Below, in pieces: positions 50,641-59,851 of a stretch of 64,000 bases of DNA; position 1 is the stretch's first letter; every line of letters starts with the position of its first letter. The stretch is taken from positions 6,117,501-6,181,500 of the forward strand of contig WPIO01000006.1 in assembly GCA_009760855.2 (NCBI GenBank), read 5' to 3'. Source of the stretch: Cristatella mucedo. Lineage: Eukaryota; Bryozoa; Phylactolaemata; Cristatellidae. A program made the position numbers and the translations under genes. Under the pieces are notes generated by a model. The model did no database searches and had not been told where the DNA came from. It saw nothing but the letters and a program-made list of their open reading frames with translations.

Positions 50641-50962
50641 GCCCTAAACCTTAAAACCTATGCCCTAAACCCTAACCACTAAACCCTAAACCCTAAATCC
50701 TAAAAACCCTAAACGCTAAACCTTAAAAATCCTAAATTCTAAACCCTAAACCCTAAACGCTAAACCCTAAAAACCCTATACCCTAAATTCTAACCCTAAA
50801 CCCTAAGCCCTAAACGCTAAACCCTAAACCCTAAAAACCCTAAATTATAAACCCTAAGCCCTAAATCCTAAACACTAAACCCTAAACCCTAAAAACCCTA
50901 AAAACTCTAAACCCTAAAACCCTACACACTAAACACTGAACCCTAAAACCTAAACCATAAAC
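50641..50962. repeat. Degenerate CCCTAAA (TTTAGGG-type) array
   Basis: About 320 bp made of CCCTAAA and near variants (CCCTAAAAA, CGCTAAA, TCCTAAA). The unit matches plant- and alga-type telomere repeats, not the TTAGGG unit usual in animals. Heavy degeneration and interior position argue against a living telomere. Confidence 0.9.
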
Positions 50963-51088
50963 CAGGGTGGGGAATTTCCGGGGGAAACGCACAAGGGGAA
51001 AATGTCCGTATACCCGGGGGATTATCCGGGGGAAACGTACAGGGGAGAATGTATGTACCCCCAAAAGTTCAGCTACGGTCACATCAAG

Positions 51089-51274
51089 AGATTCGCTGTG
51101 CTATCCTTTTTTTTATGTTGTTAGAAAAGTACCCTTTTAGGACATTCCTTTTCAATCCTTCTCATGCTCACTATCCTTCGCATTTCGAAGTCTTGAAATG
51201 CAAAATGTCCCAAAAGTTTACTTTTCCTCCAAGATTAAAACTTGTGTCCTATTTATTTTTTCAATTAAATAAAA
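51089..51274 (+). repeat. Polinton left terminal inverted repeat
   Basis: Pairs with 63649-63825. Shared blocks from outside in are AGATTCGCTGTG (one mismatch), AGAAAAGTACCCTTTTAGGA, CCTTCTCATGCTCACTATC and CCCAAAAGTTTACTTTTCCT. A 10-bp insertion near 51101-51112 makes this arm longer. Confidence 0.9.
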
Positions 51275-51290
51275 ATTGTATTATATATAA

Positions 51291-51912
51291 ATGCCATTGT
51301 CATATATTTCTAGGTCATTATTTAGGAGAAAAGGAGAAAAAGCATGCAGCTGGAAAAAACGAGTTAATAATATATTTAAAAAATACTCTATGTGTATAAT
51401 TGATGTACCTACTAAGGTTAAAGAACTAAGTTATTTTGTTACAAAGTATACATATCCAGAATGTAATACATGTTTATTTGATAAAATTTATAGAGTCTAT
51501 AGTTTTGAACATATTTTAAAAGAAGTTGTTTCTAAAGCTGTTTATCGGAGAAAATGTTCAGTTGAAAAACACATTGAAAAGTGTAAAAAGAAAAGATCTG
51601 AAATTAGTAAAATGGAATGGCCTGAGAAATATAAAGAAATTGTACTAATTAATTCAAAATTACAAAGTGAAGAATAACATATTGCAGACATCATACTAAT
51701 TATTATAATAATGTTAGTACTGATGACTGTTTTTGTGATAAAGATAACATTCTTGGAAAAAGTATGATTATGATCAAGAACTTGAACAATTAGGTTTTCC
51801 AAAAATTAAAGTAACAGATTATGATATTGAAATTGCTGAAAATAGTAGTGATGTGGTTGATTGTATGCTTCCAAATTGTCGACATACACCTATTCCTAGA
51901 CATTGGAAATAA
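51291..51912 (+). pseudogene. Polinton ORF of unknown function, frameshifted
   Basis: The first gene inside the left repeat. The ATG frame at 51291-51677 encodes 128 residues rich in Lys and Cys (CSVEKHIEKCKKKRSEISK). Coding-like sequence continues in other frames to 51912, ending in VVDCMLPNCRHTPIPRHWK, so the gene is broken by at least two frameshifts. Paired cysteines suggest a small metal-binding protein, but no family is recognised. Confidence 0.45.
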
Positions 51913-51933
51913 ATTATAAAATAATATAGGACA

Positions 51934-52335
51934 ATGTCAGACCATCGAACCAAATACGCAAATACCAAGTATAATCAAATACTTTTAGACAGTGATAGAA
52001 TTAAAGGTTGCTTAACAAAAATAATACGTATTAGATATGGTTTTCAATTTTTAGGTATCTTACTATCTCTTGCAATCACAGTAGCAAGTACTTATATTCA
52101 AAAACATGAGGAACTTTCTCACGTAGTAACAGTATTAGGTGCTTTATCAACAATGATAATCTCAATAGATAGTACAATATCACAAATTGATATAAGGAAA
52201 AGGTCTACTCTTCAAGCAAATCATAACTTAGTTTCAAAGATTGTAGATGCATTAGATGATGATTAAGTGACTAAAGAAGAATTCGATCAAATAATTGTTG
52301 AATCATTAGAAAATATAAGTTATACTAAGGCTTAA
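51934..52335 (+). pseudogene. Two-transmembrane small protein (SLATT-like)
   Basis: A good ATG start and 110 codons to a TAA at 52264. The same frame then stays open for 22 more codons to the next stop at 52333, so the first stop may be a mutation. Two hydrophobic helices are visible: FQFLGILLSLAITVAS (about residues 37-52) and VVTVLGALSTMIISI (about 63-77), with basic N-terminal and charged C-terminal cytosolic segments. The layout resembles SLATT-type 2TM proteins; the family call is an inference from topology. Its end overlaps the integrase end on the other strand by 11 bp. Confidence 0.5.
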
Positions 52336-53040
52336 CAACTTGCAACTCCTCTCTAACAAAACTTCTTTTAACATCATTTACCCAAAATCTAACAGCTTGT
52401 TCTTGCAATACCATTATTCTAGCAATAGTATGTTTGGGTAAACTCCATATCGCATCTGTAGCTCTTCTTCTCTTTTCATCTTCTCCTTCACCTGGTTCTA
52501 ATAAATATCTAACAGTTGTTCCAAATTCTAATAATGGTTCTTGTTCTACTTTTCTATGATATTTTGGTTTCTTTAGTTTTACTTTTTCTTTTTTTCTCGC
52601 TTTAACAGGTTTTTCACCTATTGCTTTCGTAAGACTATTATTTATATAATCAATAATCTTTGGTAAATTATCAATCCACTCTCTGTTTATAGTATATTCT
52701 CCTTTGTTTATAATTTCTATTTCTTTTTCATACTGAGCAATAAATGCTCTCCCAGCAACTGTTCTATTCATTCTTTCAACTAATGCAACACTCTTTTCAC
52801 TAGTACCTTCAATAATTTGTGTTTCATGTTTTTTCATTTCTTTAGCAAACTCTCCTTTAAACCCTGATCCTGGATCAACTGTCATTTTCTTTGGCCATTT
52901 CAAAGGACCTATATTGTAAATATCTATTATTGCTTTTGTTACTTCTTTAGAAGTCTTTGTTTTAAGAGGTCTTGAATCTTTATATCTACTAGCAACATCA
53001 CTAACACTACGTGCATATTTATATCCAGAATCATTTTTAG
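52325..53040 (-). pseudogene. Polinton integrase, 5'-truncated
   Basis: A retroviral-type (rve) DDE integrase that would insert the element. Readable motifs are NDSGYKYARSVSDVASRY, PLKTKTSKEV, the second catalytic Asp in TVDPGSGFKGEF, and the catalytic Glu in ALVERMNRT. The C-terminal domain is typical of Polinton integrases (RRRATDAIWSLP, SFVREEL). The zinc-finger N-terminus and the first catalytic Asp are missing: at about 53,040 the frame runs into the antisense of the Gly/Arg-rich repeats of the next gene. The protein cannot be catalytic as it stands. Confidence 0.85.
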
Positions 53041-53279
53041 GAAGAGATAATAAAAGAGGTTCAGGAAGAGATAATTAAAGAGGATCAGGTAGAAGACAAG
53101 TAAGTAGAGGAGAATCAGTTCCAACAAATGCTCTTTTTGCAGCAATATCAAATGCACTTAGTAAAAAATTCTCAGGTAGTAAAGAAAGATATAGTGGTTC
53201 AGGAGTTGGTGGATGTGCTGATAAAGAACAGATGATTGCAGAATTAAAAAAGACTATTGAACAATTAAAAAAAAAGTAA
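53040..53279 (+). pseudogene. Basic Gly/Arg-rich region (pX-like core protein?)
   Basis: The plus frame has tandem RGSGRDN repeats, a stop at 53076, then VSRGESVPTNALFAAISNAL and a short C-terminal helix (KEQMIAELKKTIEQLKKK) ending at TAA 53277. There is no start codon, as its 5' end falls at the integrase junction. A basic, Gly-rich, DNA-binding core protein of the adenoviral pX kind is a guess from composition. Nine consecutive A residues at 53267-53275, just before the stop, bring the protease frame directly after it, so the two may have been one reading unit. Confidence 0.4.
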
Positions 53280-53656
53280 AATCATCACCTTTGACTGATA
53301 TAGAAATAAATAATTATATGAAAGAATTAGATATAAAAGTTTTTAGAGGTGTCTTTGCAAGAGGTGAACTAACAAAACCATAAGGAAATGAATGTCTTAT
53401 TTGTAATACTGGTGAATCAGAAAAAGCAATATATCACTGGGTAGCACTTAAAAAAGAAGGAAACAAATGTTTTTACTTTGATTCATTTGGTGCGCCACCA
53501 ATGCCTGAAGTAATACAATATTTTGGTGTTATACCAACATTTATGAAGTTTAAGTTACAAGAATACAATCACACAGATTTTGAAAGAAGGTGTCTAATCT
53601 TCTTAAAACTAATGCAAGAATCAGATTTTGGATCGACAATAGAATTATTAATTTAA
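53280..53656 (+). pseudogene. Adenain-like cysteine protease
   Basis: Matches the adenovirus/Polinton maturation protease, which processes virion proteins. Visible in order are SPLTDIEINNYMKEL, FRGVFARGEL, catalytic His in YHWVALKKEG, CFYFDSFGAPPMPEV, oxyanion Gln in KFKLQEYNHT, and catalytic Cys in ERRCLIFLKLM. The Gly that normally follows the catalytic Cys is Leu here. An in-frame TAA at 53381 interrupts the gene between the FRG and HWV motifs. The C-terminus ends at 53656. Confidence 0.8.
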
Positions 53657-53685
53657 CTTAAACATTTTCTTTTCCTTGTATAGAA

Positions 53686-54183
53686 ATGGAAACGGAGAAT
53701 AAAAGATTCGTTGTACTCGAAAATGCTGCAGTCGTAATTCCTAAAGAAAAATAAGCACGCATTCATATTGAAGAGAAAATTAGTAAAGATTCTAAGCCCT
53801 ACTTCAATGCATGGATGTATATTACAGAAGATATGAGACCTGTACTTGAAGATATTGCTAATAGAGCAAGTATGAAACTTGAATTTAGTGGATATGATAT
53901 GAGTGCTCGTTCAACTATTGGTATTATAATTGCATTTGGTAATAAACCAAGTATTCTCTTTGATCAAAAGAACAAACAAATTAAATTTACTAGTATTGCT
54001 GAAATAATTCAAAAATTTAGAAATGACTTTGCTGTTACTGGTACTCGTGATGGGTCATATGTTATTAAAGATACTTATAACTCAGAAGAAAGACTAAATA
54101 TTAGATTGAAGATTGATCAAGTTAAAGTTTATAATATAGATAAAAAACAATCACAGGATAAATTCAATCCTGCAGATTATTAG
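53686..54183 (+). pseudogene. Polinton protein of unknown function, 165 codons
   Basis: ATG at 53686 with one in-frame TAA at codon 23 (53752). Otherwise it is open to 54183. It contains YITEDMRPVLEDIANRASMK and TGTRDGSYVIKDTYNSEE, predicted mixed alpha/beta, without signal peptide or membrane segment. It sits directly after the protease. Its place in the element suggests a virion-related or replication accessory role, but nothing identifies it. Confidence 0.5.
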
Positions 54184-54195
54184 ATACATATATAT

Positions 54196-54498
54196 TCAAA
54201 TAAAACAAAATAAAAATGCAACCGCTACTGCTATCGAAATTCCCGTTCCAACACCTCCAATTATACTAGCAATCAAACCGACAAGTGCTGGGATTGCAGG
54301 AAGAAAACCTCCTGACCTTACTTCTAAGAAATTCTTTGACCAGGATTTAGGGTCTAATTGACTTGCATCCCAATTCACTTCCATTCCAAAAGCCTCACTT
54401 GAATACTGGCTTGAATTCCGTTGCCACGGATAGTTATCTTTTTCTGCTGCAAGTAATACGTCATTAATTGCAAGCCCAATTTCTAGTGATTCAATCAT
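54196..54498 (-). CDS. Small protein with C-terminal hydrophobic tail
   Basis: An intact ATG frame of 100 codons. The N-terminal half is soluble. The last 35 residues form a Gly-containing hydrophobic helix (PALVGLIASIIGGVGTGI then SIAVAVAFLFCFI). The start codon overlaps the stop of the upstream gene as ATGA (54495-54498), an arrangement that suggests coupled expression. A small membrane-active virion protein is plausible but unproven. Confidence 0.5.
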   Translation of the reverse strand: MIESLEIGLAINDVLLAAEKDNYPWQRNSSQYSSEAFGMEVNWDASQLDPKSWSKNFLEVRSGGFLPAIPALVGLIASIIGGVGTGISIAVAVAFLFCFI

Positions 54499-54875
54499 CT
54501 TTTGCAATCCTTCTTTTTTTCTGACACTGTTTTCCAGAATAATTGCCCGTATTTACCACTAGTAATATCATCTACTATTTGTTTGATAAATAAAGATAAA
54601 TTGACTAATCCTGTAAAACCACTAAGAAAACCTCCTAAAACTTTCGTTCCAGCTCCAATAATTTTAAGAGACTATAATACTTTAGGAACAGCTGTAGCAA
54701 TTTTTTCAGACGCTTTTAATGATAATCTTGCAGCGAGTTTTGGTAATAATTGTGTAACTGCTTTTTCGCCTATTTTTGTTGCAGTTTTAACACCTTCTAA
54801 CACATCTTTAGTTGTTTTAATCCCTCCTTTTAAATCTTCTTCCACTCCTTTACCTCTCTTTACTTTTTTCATCAT
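54495..54875 (-). pseudogene. Small basic amphipathic protein
   Basis: ATG at 54875. The first 67 codons are Lys-rich (MMKKVKRGKGVEEDLKGG) with helical repeats, then comes an in-frame TAG near 54672, then open frame to the ATGA overlap. Basic, amphipathic, Gly-bearing helices next to the protease recall adenoviral pVI-like cement proteins, but there is no sequence motif to prove it. Confidence 0.4.
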
Positions 54876-54884
54876 ATATTATAT

Positions 54885-55742
54885 AATGGAAAAGTTATAA
54901 AAGTTAATGGTAATATTTATACTAATCTTGATGCAAATAATAATAGAATAACTAATGTAGGATTTTCAGTTAATAGTGGTGATGCTATACGATTGGATTA
55001 TGTACTTAGTACAAGTGCTGGTAATAATGTTATTAGTAATCCTTCAGAAGAAATAGCAAAAGTATCAGATCTAACAGATTTGATACCAAAGAGTGGAGCA
55101 GTAATGAAATCACAATTGAATTGCAAGAATATTGTTGGTATATCTGGTAACTCAGCTGATGGAACTGTTTACTCAGATCTAAAACCTTATAAAGTAATAA
55201 ACTATGGATTATTAAAAAGCATGACTGCTGTGTTTCAAGGTAAAGCAATGTCAAGCATTGATATGGGAAATAAGAATATTATGAATGTAAAAGTTTCTGA
55301 TGTAGCATCAAAAAAATATGTTGATACTAATAAACAAGTAGCATTTACTTACTTAGGATTGAATGGAACCTATCCAAGTATATTCTATCTTGATATGTTA
55401 GGTTTAAATATTACTGCCAATGGAAGTACTGGTTTTCATTCTCAACAAATAACACCAGGTGATATGCCTGTTATTGCAGCTACTGGAAAAGTTGTTGCAT
55501 ACAATACTAATCTCAAAACAGTCTTTCCAGGACTACTACCTAATTTTGGAATGGTGTCTAATACTATGTACGCAACTAATAAAACTAATTCTTATTTAGA
55601 GTTAACCAGTGGTAATACTTATGGTGTAAGTGGTACAGTAGTTTTAATAATTAACATTGATGGTACGTGTAGATATGCTATTGATAAATTTACAGTTGCT
55701 AGTGGAATTCCTTTTATAGATTTTATTGTTAGTATTGTATAG
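54885..55742 (+). pseudogene. Fibre-like protein 1
   Basis: About 285 codons of a repeat architecture seen in phage tail fibres and some Polinton proteins: GNI.TNLDANNNRITNVG, then AIRLDYV, and MSSIDMGNKNIMNVKVSDVA then KKYVDTN. A beta-rich C-terminal domain follows (GLNGTYPSIFYLDMLGLN and onward) that may be a knob. An ATG at 54886 is one base out of frame with the rest, so the start is probably frameshifted. It is the first of four related genes in tandem. Confidence 0.6.
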
Positions 55743-55744
55743 AA

Positions 55745-56625
55745 ATGTTAGGAAAAAGAAGTAGAGAAAAATACTCAAAGAATTGTATTAGAAAGACTGG
55801 TGATATACTCAGTGGAAATCCAAGTATGAATGGAAATCTTATAAAAAATTTAGGAGATCCTGTTGATGCTGGTGATGCAGTAAATAGAAAATATATAGAT
55901 ACGAACTTTGTTACTAAGATTTCTAGATCAACATCGAATGATAGAGATATTGATATGAATAGTTTTAGAATAGTAGATCTTGCTAATCCAATAAATCCTA
56001 GTGATGCTGCAACGAAGAATTATGCTGATAGTAAACTATCTATTACTGGTGGAACAATTAATGGAAATTTAATTGTAGATGCTGGTATTAGTGCTAGTGC
56101 TCCTCCAGATAATGATTATAGTGTAGTAAATAAAAGTTATATTGATACAAACTTTCTTAGATGAAATGGTGGAGCAGTTAATGGTAATCTAGACATGCAA
56201 AACAATTTTATTAGAATTGTAAATGATCCTGTTAATCCTAATGATGGTGTTAATCTTGTTATCTAAATAGAATATCTGACGGAAATGTTGCAAGAATAAC
56301 ATTTAATGGAGTAATAAATTCAGCACAATCAACAGATGTTTATGGGACAAATTATCAAGGAAAATCGAATGTTGATAGTGGTAGTATTGTACTTCCTCCT
56401 AGATCTTTATTTGTAATTTCAACGGTGTATGCATCACCAAATGGATCACTAAGAATGTTAATTCCTCTTCCACCAGCAGGAACAAATGCTAATTATTCAC
56501 TTCAGTTATTTGGAAGTTGTAGTATTGATTCAAATAACAAATTAGTAGAAGCTTCACCAATTATATCTGGACAAAATTTATTTGATAAAACAATAACTGT
56601 AACTGTTTATATAGCAATATATTAA
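55745..56625 (+). pseudogene. Fibre-like protein 2
   Basis: ATG two bases after the previous stop. The frame has three rounds of the fibre repeat: NLIKNLGDPVDAGDAVNRKY, RIVDLANPINPSDAATKNY and a third with NDYSVVNKSYIDTNF. TGA at 56162 and a frameshift near 56262 separate this from a C-terminal domain ending SGQNLFDKTITVTVYIAIY at 56622. The C-terminal domain differs from that of fibre 1. Confidence 0.6.
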
Positions 56626-57213
56626 ATGCTTTCTAGAAAAGACTTACAAATGGATGGAACATTGAACTTTGATTCAAATAGAATAATTAATGTTGGAAAC
56701 ACTGTTGATGAATTAGAAACAGTTAATAAAGCATTTGCTGATAACAATTATCTAAGAAAAGATTCTGATCAACATATAACTGGTAATTTATCTGCAAACT
56801 AAAAAAAATATGTAAGAATATCAGATCCTGTCAATGGAAGAGATATTGCAACAAAAAAGTATCTTCATACAAAATTAGATAGGTATATGCGACCTGTAAG
56901 AATAAGTGGAAACTTAAGTATTAATAAATTAATAATGAGAAGAAATGAACCAAAATTTGATGGTTATGGATCAAATGATTTAATTTATTTTAAATTCTTT
57001 CATATTTTTTACTTAAAGTGTGGAAATTATCCATATATTTATAATGTTATTGCTAATACACGTTTTATTGGATATTTGGGCAATTTAACTGTAAACAGTG
57101 TAAATAATATTGGAATACCAACACAAGCATTTTCTTCATCTAATGGTCAACAAGTTTTAGCAAAACTATCAGATGTAAACATAAGAAACCAACATACTCA
57201 AGAATTCAAATAA
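56626..57213 (+). pseudogene. Fibre-like protein 3
   Basis: Its ATG overlaps the last base region of gene 2. Repeats include MDGTLNFDSNRIINVGN, ETVNKAFADNNYLRKDSDQ and RISDPVNGRDIATKKYLHTK, with one in-frame TAA at about 56802. A short C-terminal domain follows. Three repeats and a distinct tail suggest a shuffled knob domain on a conserved shaft. Confidence 0.55.
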
Positions 57214-57228
57214 AAATAAAAGATATTG

Positions 57229-57884
57229 ATGTCATCTAATGGAGTTATTAATGATATAAACAGTGAAACTAGATATGTGACATATAATAGAGCAAATATT
57301 AATAATTCATTTTTATTAAAAGATGATAATAGAACAAGAGTAAATTATAAACTTGCAATATTAGTAATTAGCTTAAGTGTAAAAAAAAACAATTAGATAG
57401 TGATATTATATTCTTAAAATGTAACTATAAATTTAATTATCCAAATCTATACACTTCTAATTTACTTAAAATGAAGTATTATAATATTGAAAATAATTAT
57501 ATGCATGTGTTAAGTGAATCTATGTTTAATATAACAAATTTCAATGGAGAAAAAATAAAAACAATTGCTTTCAATCTTGTTTATCCTATTTTGAATTTTG
57601 GTACTATTTCAACGCCAACTGATTTGGACTATATTGAGATTTTGTTAGTTAATGGTGTAAAGTATTCACAATCATCATCACAAGATCTTGGTCCTAAATA
57701 TGGCGATGGTTTTTCAAATCATTGGTACACATCTGATAGTATGGAAGAAGGGGGTCCTTCAATTACAGATGTAACTGATATTATAGATGCTCCTCCTGCA
57801 ACTACAGCAGATTGTGGTTTTCCTTTAGATAATCCTCCTACAACTACAACTGGATATGATCCTGCGGAAGACGTACCTTTTTAA
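57229..57884 (+). pseudogene. Fibre-like protein 4, frameshifted
   Basis: Starts MSSNGVINDINSETRYVTYN. The frame is lost near 57385-57395 in an A-rich stretch and resumes at about 57440 with a beta-rich domain containing GEKIKTIAFNLVYPILNFG and an acidic, Pro/Thr-rich end (DVTDIIDAPPATTADC). The stop at 57882 overlaps the stop of the convergent gene. Confidence 0.5.
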
Positions 57885-58173
57885 ATCTTCCAATCCTTAG
57901 TCTCTTTAATAAACTCTTCAGGTGCATCAAACCTGATTACTTCTTTCATTGGTTTAGTTAGTTCTATTTTTTAGAGTAAGCTTCAGAGCTCATACTATTT
58001 ATTTTTTCTACTTTTAAGTCTTTAAAGAACTCTTCAAAGATTGAACCATCTCTAACTTTAACAAATATATTTGCTATTTCTGGTTCAGATTGGTTAATTC
58101 TAAGTGTTTTATATTCTAATACTAGTTTTACAGCATCTAACAAAGTTGATCTGATGTCTTCACATCTACCCAT
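57881..58173 (-). pseudogene. Polinton small protein of unknown function
   Basis: ATG at 58173, MGRCEDIRSTLLDAVKLVLE, open for 69 codons, then a one-base slip in an A-run near 57972, after which the frame continues to 57881. Helical, soluble-looking, no known domain. Confidence 0.4.
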
Positions 58174-58277
58174 TGGATAAGAAGAGATTTTAAAGTTTGA
58201 AAGCTGTTGTCCTTGTGCTTCTTATGGACAGTCTTTACTTCTTGTCTCAATATTTTTTTATATTTTATTTAATTTAA

Positions 58278-58756
58278 TTAAACTACACTTGGATCAGGTT
58301 GTGCTAGTGCTGCCTCGGCGGCTTTTTTTTTACACTCTCACCATCAGTAATACTTGGTAGAACTGCATAACATTCATCTTTAACAATTCCAAAGATGTCA
58401 GGTTTAACACCAGACACTCCAGATATGACTGTAGAGTCTGATGGAAGTTGTGATGCAATCCAGGTAGTATAACCGGCAATCTCACTTGGATCATCGAGAA
58501 GAGCATCAACTTTAGATCTAACTCTTTCCTCAAGTCCCGATAGAACTTTAGTTCGACCAGCACTAATAATCTTTTGTGCTTCAACTTCTGCTTCATCGAG
58601 ATAGAATTTCTTAACCGAAGTATCAGTCATACCAGCAATATCAGAATTGAGCATTGTTTCATCGTGTGCTGTCATTCTTGACCTAACATGATAATCAACG
58701 TAAGATTTAAGTGCCAATGCAATAGTTGCAAGACTGGGATCAGTAACGGCTTCCAT
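58278..58756 (-). pseudogene. Polinton 155-residue protein, end frameshifted
   Basis: ATG at 58756 and 140 well-kept codons (VTDPSLATIALALKSYVDYH, KFYLDEAEVEAQKIISAGRT, RVRSKVDALLDDPSEIAGYT). A run of eight A at 58321-58329 shifts the last about 15 codons. The original stop is probably at 58278. Mostly helical, with a coiled-coil-like centre. Function unknown. Confidence 0.5.
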
Positions 58757-58817
58757 TTCCTATATAATAATAAAAAATAAAATACATGCACAAACAATAA
58801 AAGAAAAAGAAAATGTA

Positions 58818-59066
58818 TTATTTCGTTGTATGATAATTTTGGAAAACTCCTGAACAAATATTATCTAGCTTATTATTATAATCTTCTATTTTATCACAAA
58901 GATCACAAATTTTAATTAAATCTTCAATAGCTGAATCAGGTAACAAAGAAACATAAGAAAATTGATTTGTAAACATCTTAGATCCAAAAACTTTAAATCT
59001 TTCAGAATAAACACCATATGCAGCATTTTTAGCTCTTTCACAACATAGAATCCTTGCAATATCCAT
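58818..59066 (-). CDS. Small paralogue pair, member 1 (82 aa)
   Basis: An intact frame starting MDIARILCCERAKNAAYGVY and including ICDLCDKIEDYNNKLD. Residues and spacing match the neighbour at 59095-59355, so the two arose by tandem duplication. Helical, with CxxC-like cysteines at the start and in CDLCDK. No known family. Confidence 0.6.
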   Translation of the reverse strand: MDIARILCCERAKNAAYGVYSERFKVFGSKMFTNQFSYVSLLPDSAIEDLIKICDLCDKIEDYNNKLDNICSGVFQNYHTTK

Positions 59067-59094
59067 TTTTTCTATATATGATTATAAAATTTAT

Positions 59095-59355
59095 TTATTT
59101 ATTACTACTCCTGGTTGTTTTTGGTGTTTTAGATTTTTTATTTGCTCCATCAAGCATCTCATTTATCTTAGTACGACTCTCTATTAGTTTATCACATGTA
59201 TCACATATATCTATAAGAATACTAATATAAGAACTATCAATATCTGGAATGAGTTTGTCTAGTGAACGTTGATCTTGACCTTTAAGTTTTTGAAGACAAA
59301 TTTTTACTGCCATTTCTCTAGATTTTTCACAACTTAAAATTCTTGAGACATCCAT
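59095..59355 (-). CDS. Small paralogue pair, member 2 (86 aa)
   Basis: An intact frame starting MDVSRILSCEKSREMAVKIC and sharing ILIDICDTCDKLIESRTKIN with member 1, with an extra basic tail (KKSKTPKTTRSSNK) suggestive of nuclear localisation or DNA contact. Confidence 0.6.
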   Translation of the reverse strand: MDVSRILSCEKSREMAVKICLQKLKGQDQRSLDKLIPDIDSSYISILIDICDTCDKLIESRTKINEMLDGANKKSKTPKTTRSSNK

Positions 59356-59392
59356 TTTCTATATATGAAAATAAAACTTTATTTAATTGAAA

Positions 59393-59674
59393 TTAAATCT
59401 CTTCGCCTTCAGAGCTGTCCAATGATTCAAGATTCTCTTCGCATGCTTTTACTTCCTCACCGATGAGATCTTCATAATGTTTACCAAGTAGGAGTTCTTC
59501 TAGATCTTCACCCTCTTCTGATTCAGAATCTGTTTCAATGTAAGATGAAGTTTCAGACTCGTAAGACTCAGATTCAGATTCTGTTTCCATTTGATAATCA
59601 GGATCATCGATTGAATCCTCTGAATACTCTGACTCACTATCAGAACTGGTAATATCGATTTCTTTGGGATCCAT
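59393..59674 (-). CDS. Highly acidic Ser/Glu-rich protein (93 aa)
   Basis: An intact frame with a long acidic low-complexity region (SDSESEYSEDSIDDPDY, TDSESEEGEDLEELLLGK) and many casein-kinase-2-like S-x-x-E sites. Such proteins can act as histone-like or transactivator decoys; no homologue is recognised. Confidence 0.5.
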   Translation of the reverse strand: MDPKEIDITSSDSESEYSEDSIDDPDYQMETESESESYESETSSYIETDSESEEGEDLEELLLGKHYEDLIGEEVKACEENLESLDSSEGEEI

Positions 59675-59698
59675 CCTATAATGGTAAAAATAGTTTTG

Positions 59699-59851
59699 TT
59701 AATATATATTTAATTTCTCCATTGACTCGTATAACTCTACTTCTTCTTGTATATCAACTAGTTTTTTATCGTCTTTCTTTTTTGATTTATCTGAAAATCT
59801 AACTCTCTTTACTGGTAATGGTTTAGTATTTTCAATCTTTCTTTTCGGCAT
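59699..59851 (-). CDS. 50-aa basic/acidic small ORF
   Basis: ATG at 59851, overlapping the end of the polymerase gene by 20 bp, and stop at 59699. It reads MPKRKIENTKPLPVKRVRFS, then a Lys-rich and an acidic part. KRVRF fits the RVxF consensus for docking on protein phosphatase 1, and PKRK resembles a nuclear signal; both are short motifs and may be chance. Confidence 0.45.
   Translation of the reverse strand: MPKRKIENTKPLPVKRVRFSDKSKKKDDKKLVDIQEEVELYESMEKLNIY

Noticed and set aside
50641-50962. Active chromosome end
   Set aside because: The array is degenerate, short and interior, with single-copy-like DNA on both sides.
54993-55742. Fibre-like protein 1 as a major capsid protein
   Set aside because: Its N-terminal shaft repeats and 250-residue length fit a fibre; no double-jelly-roll length or pattern is seen.
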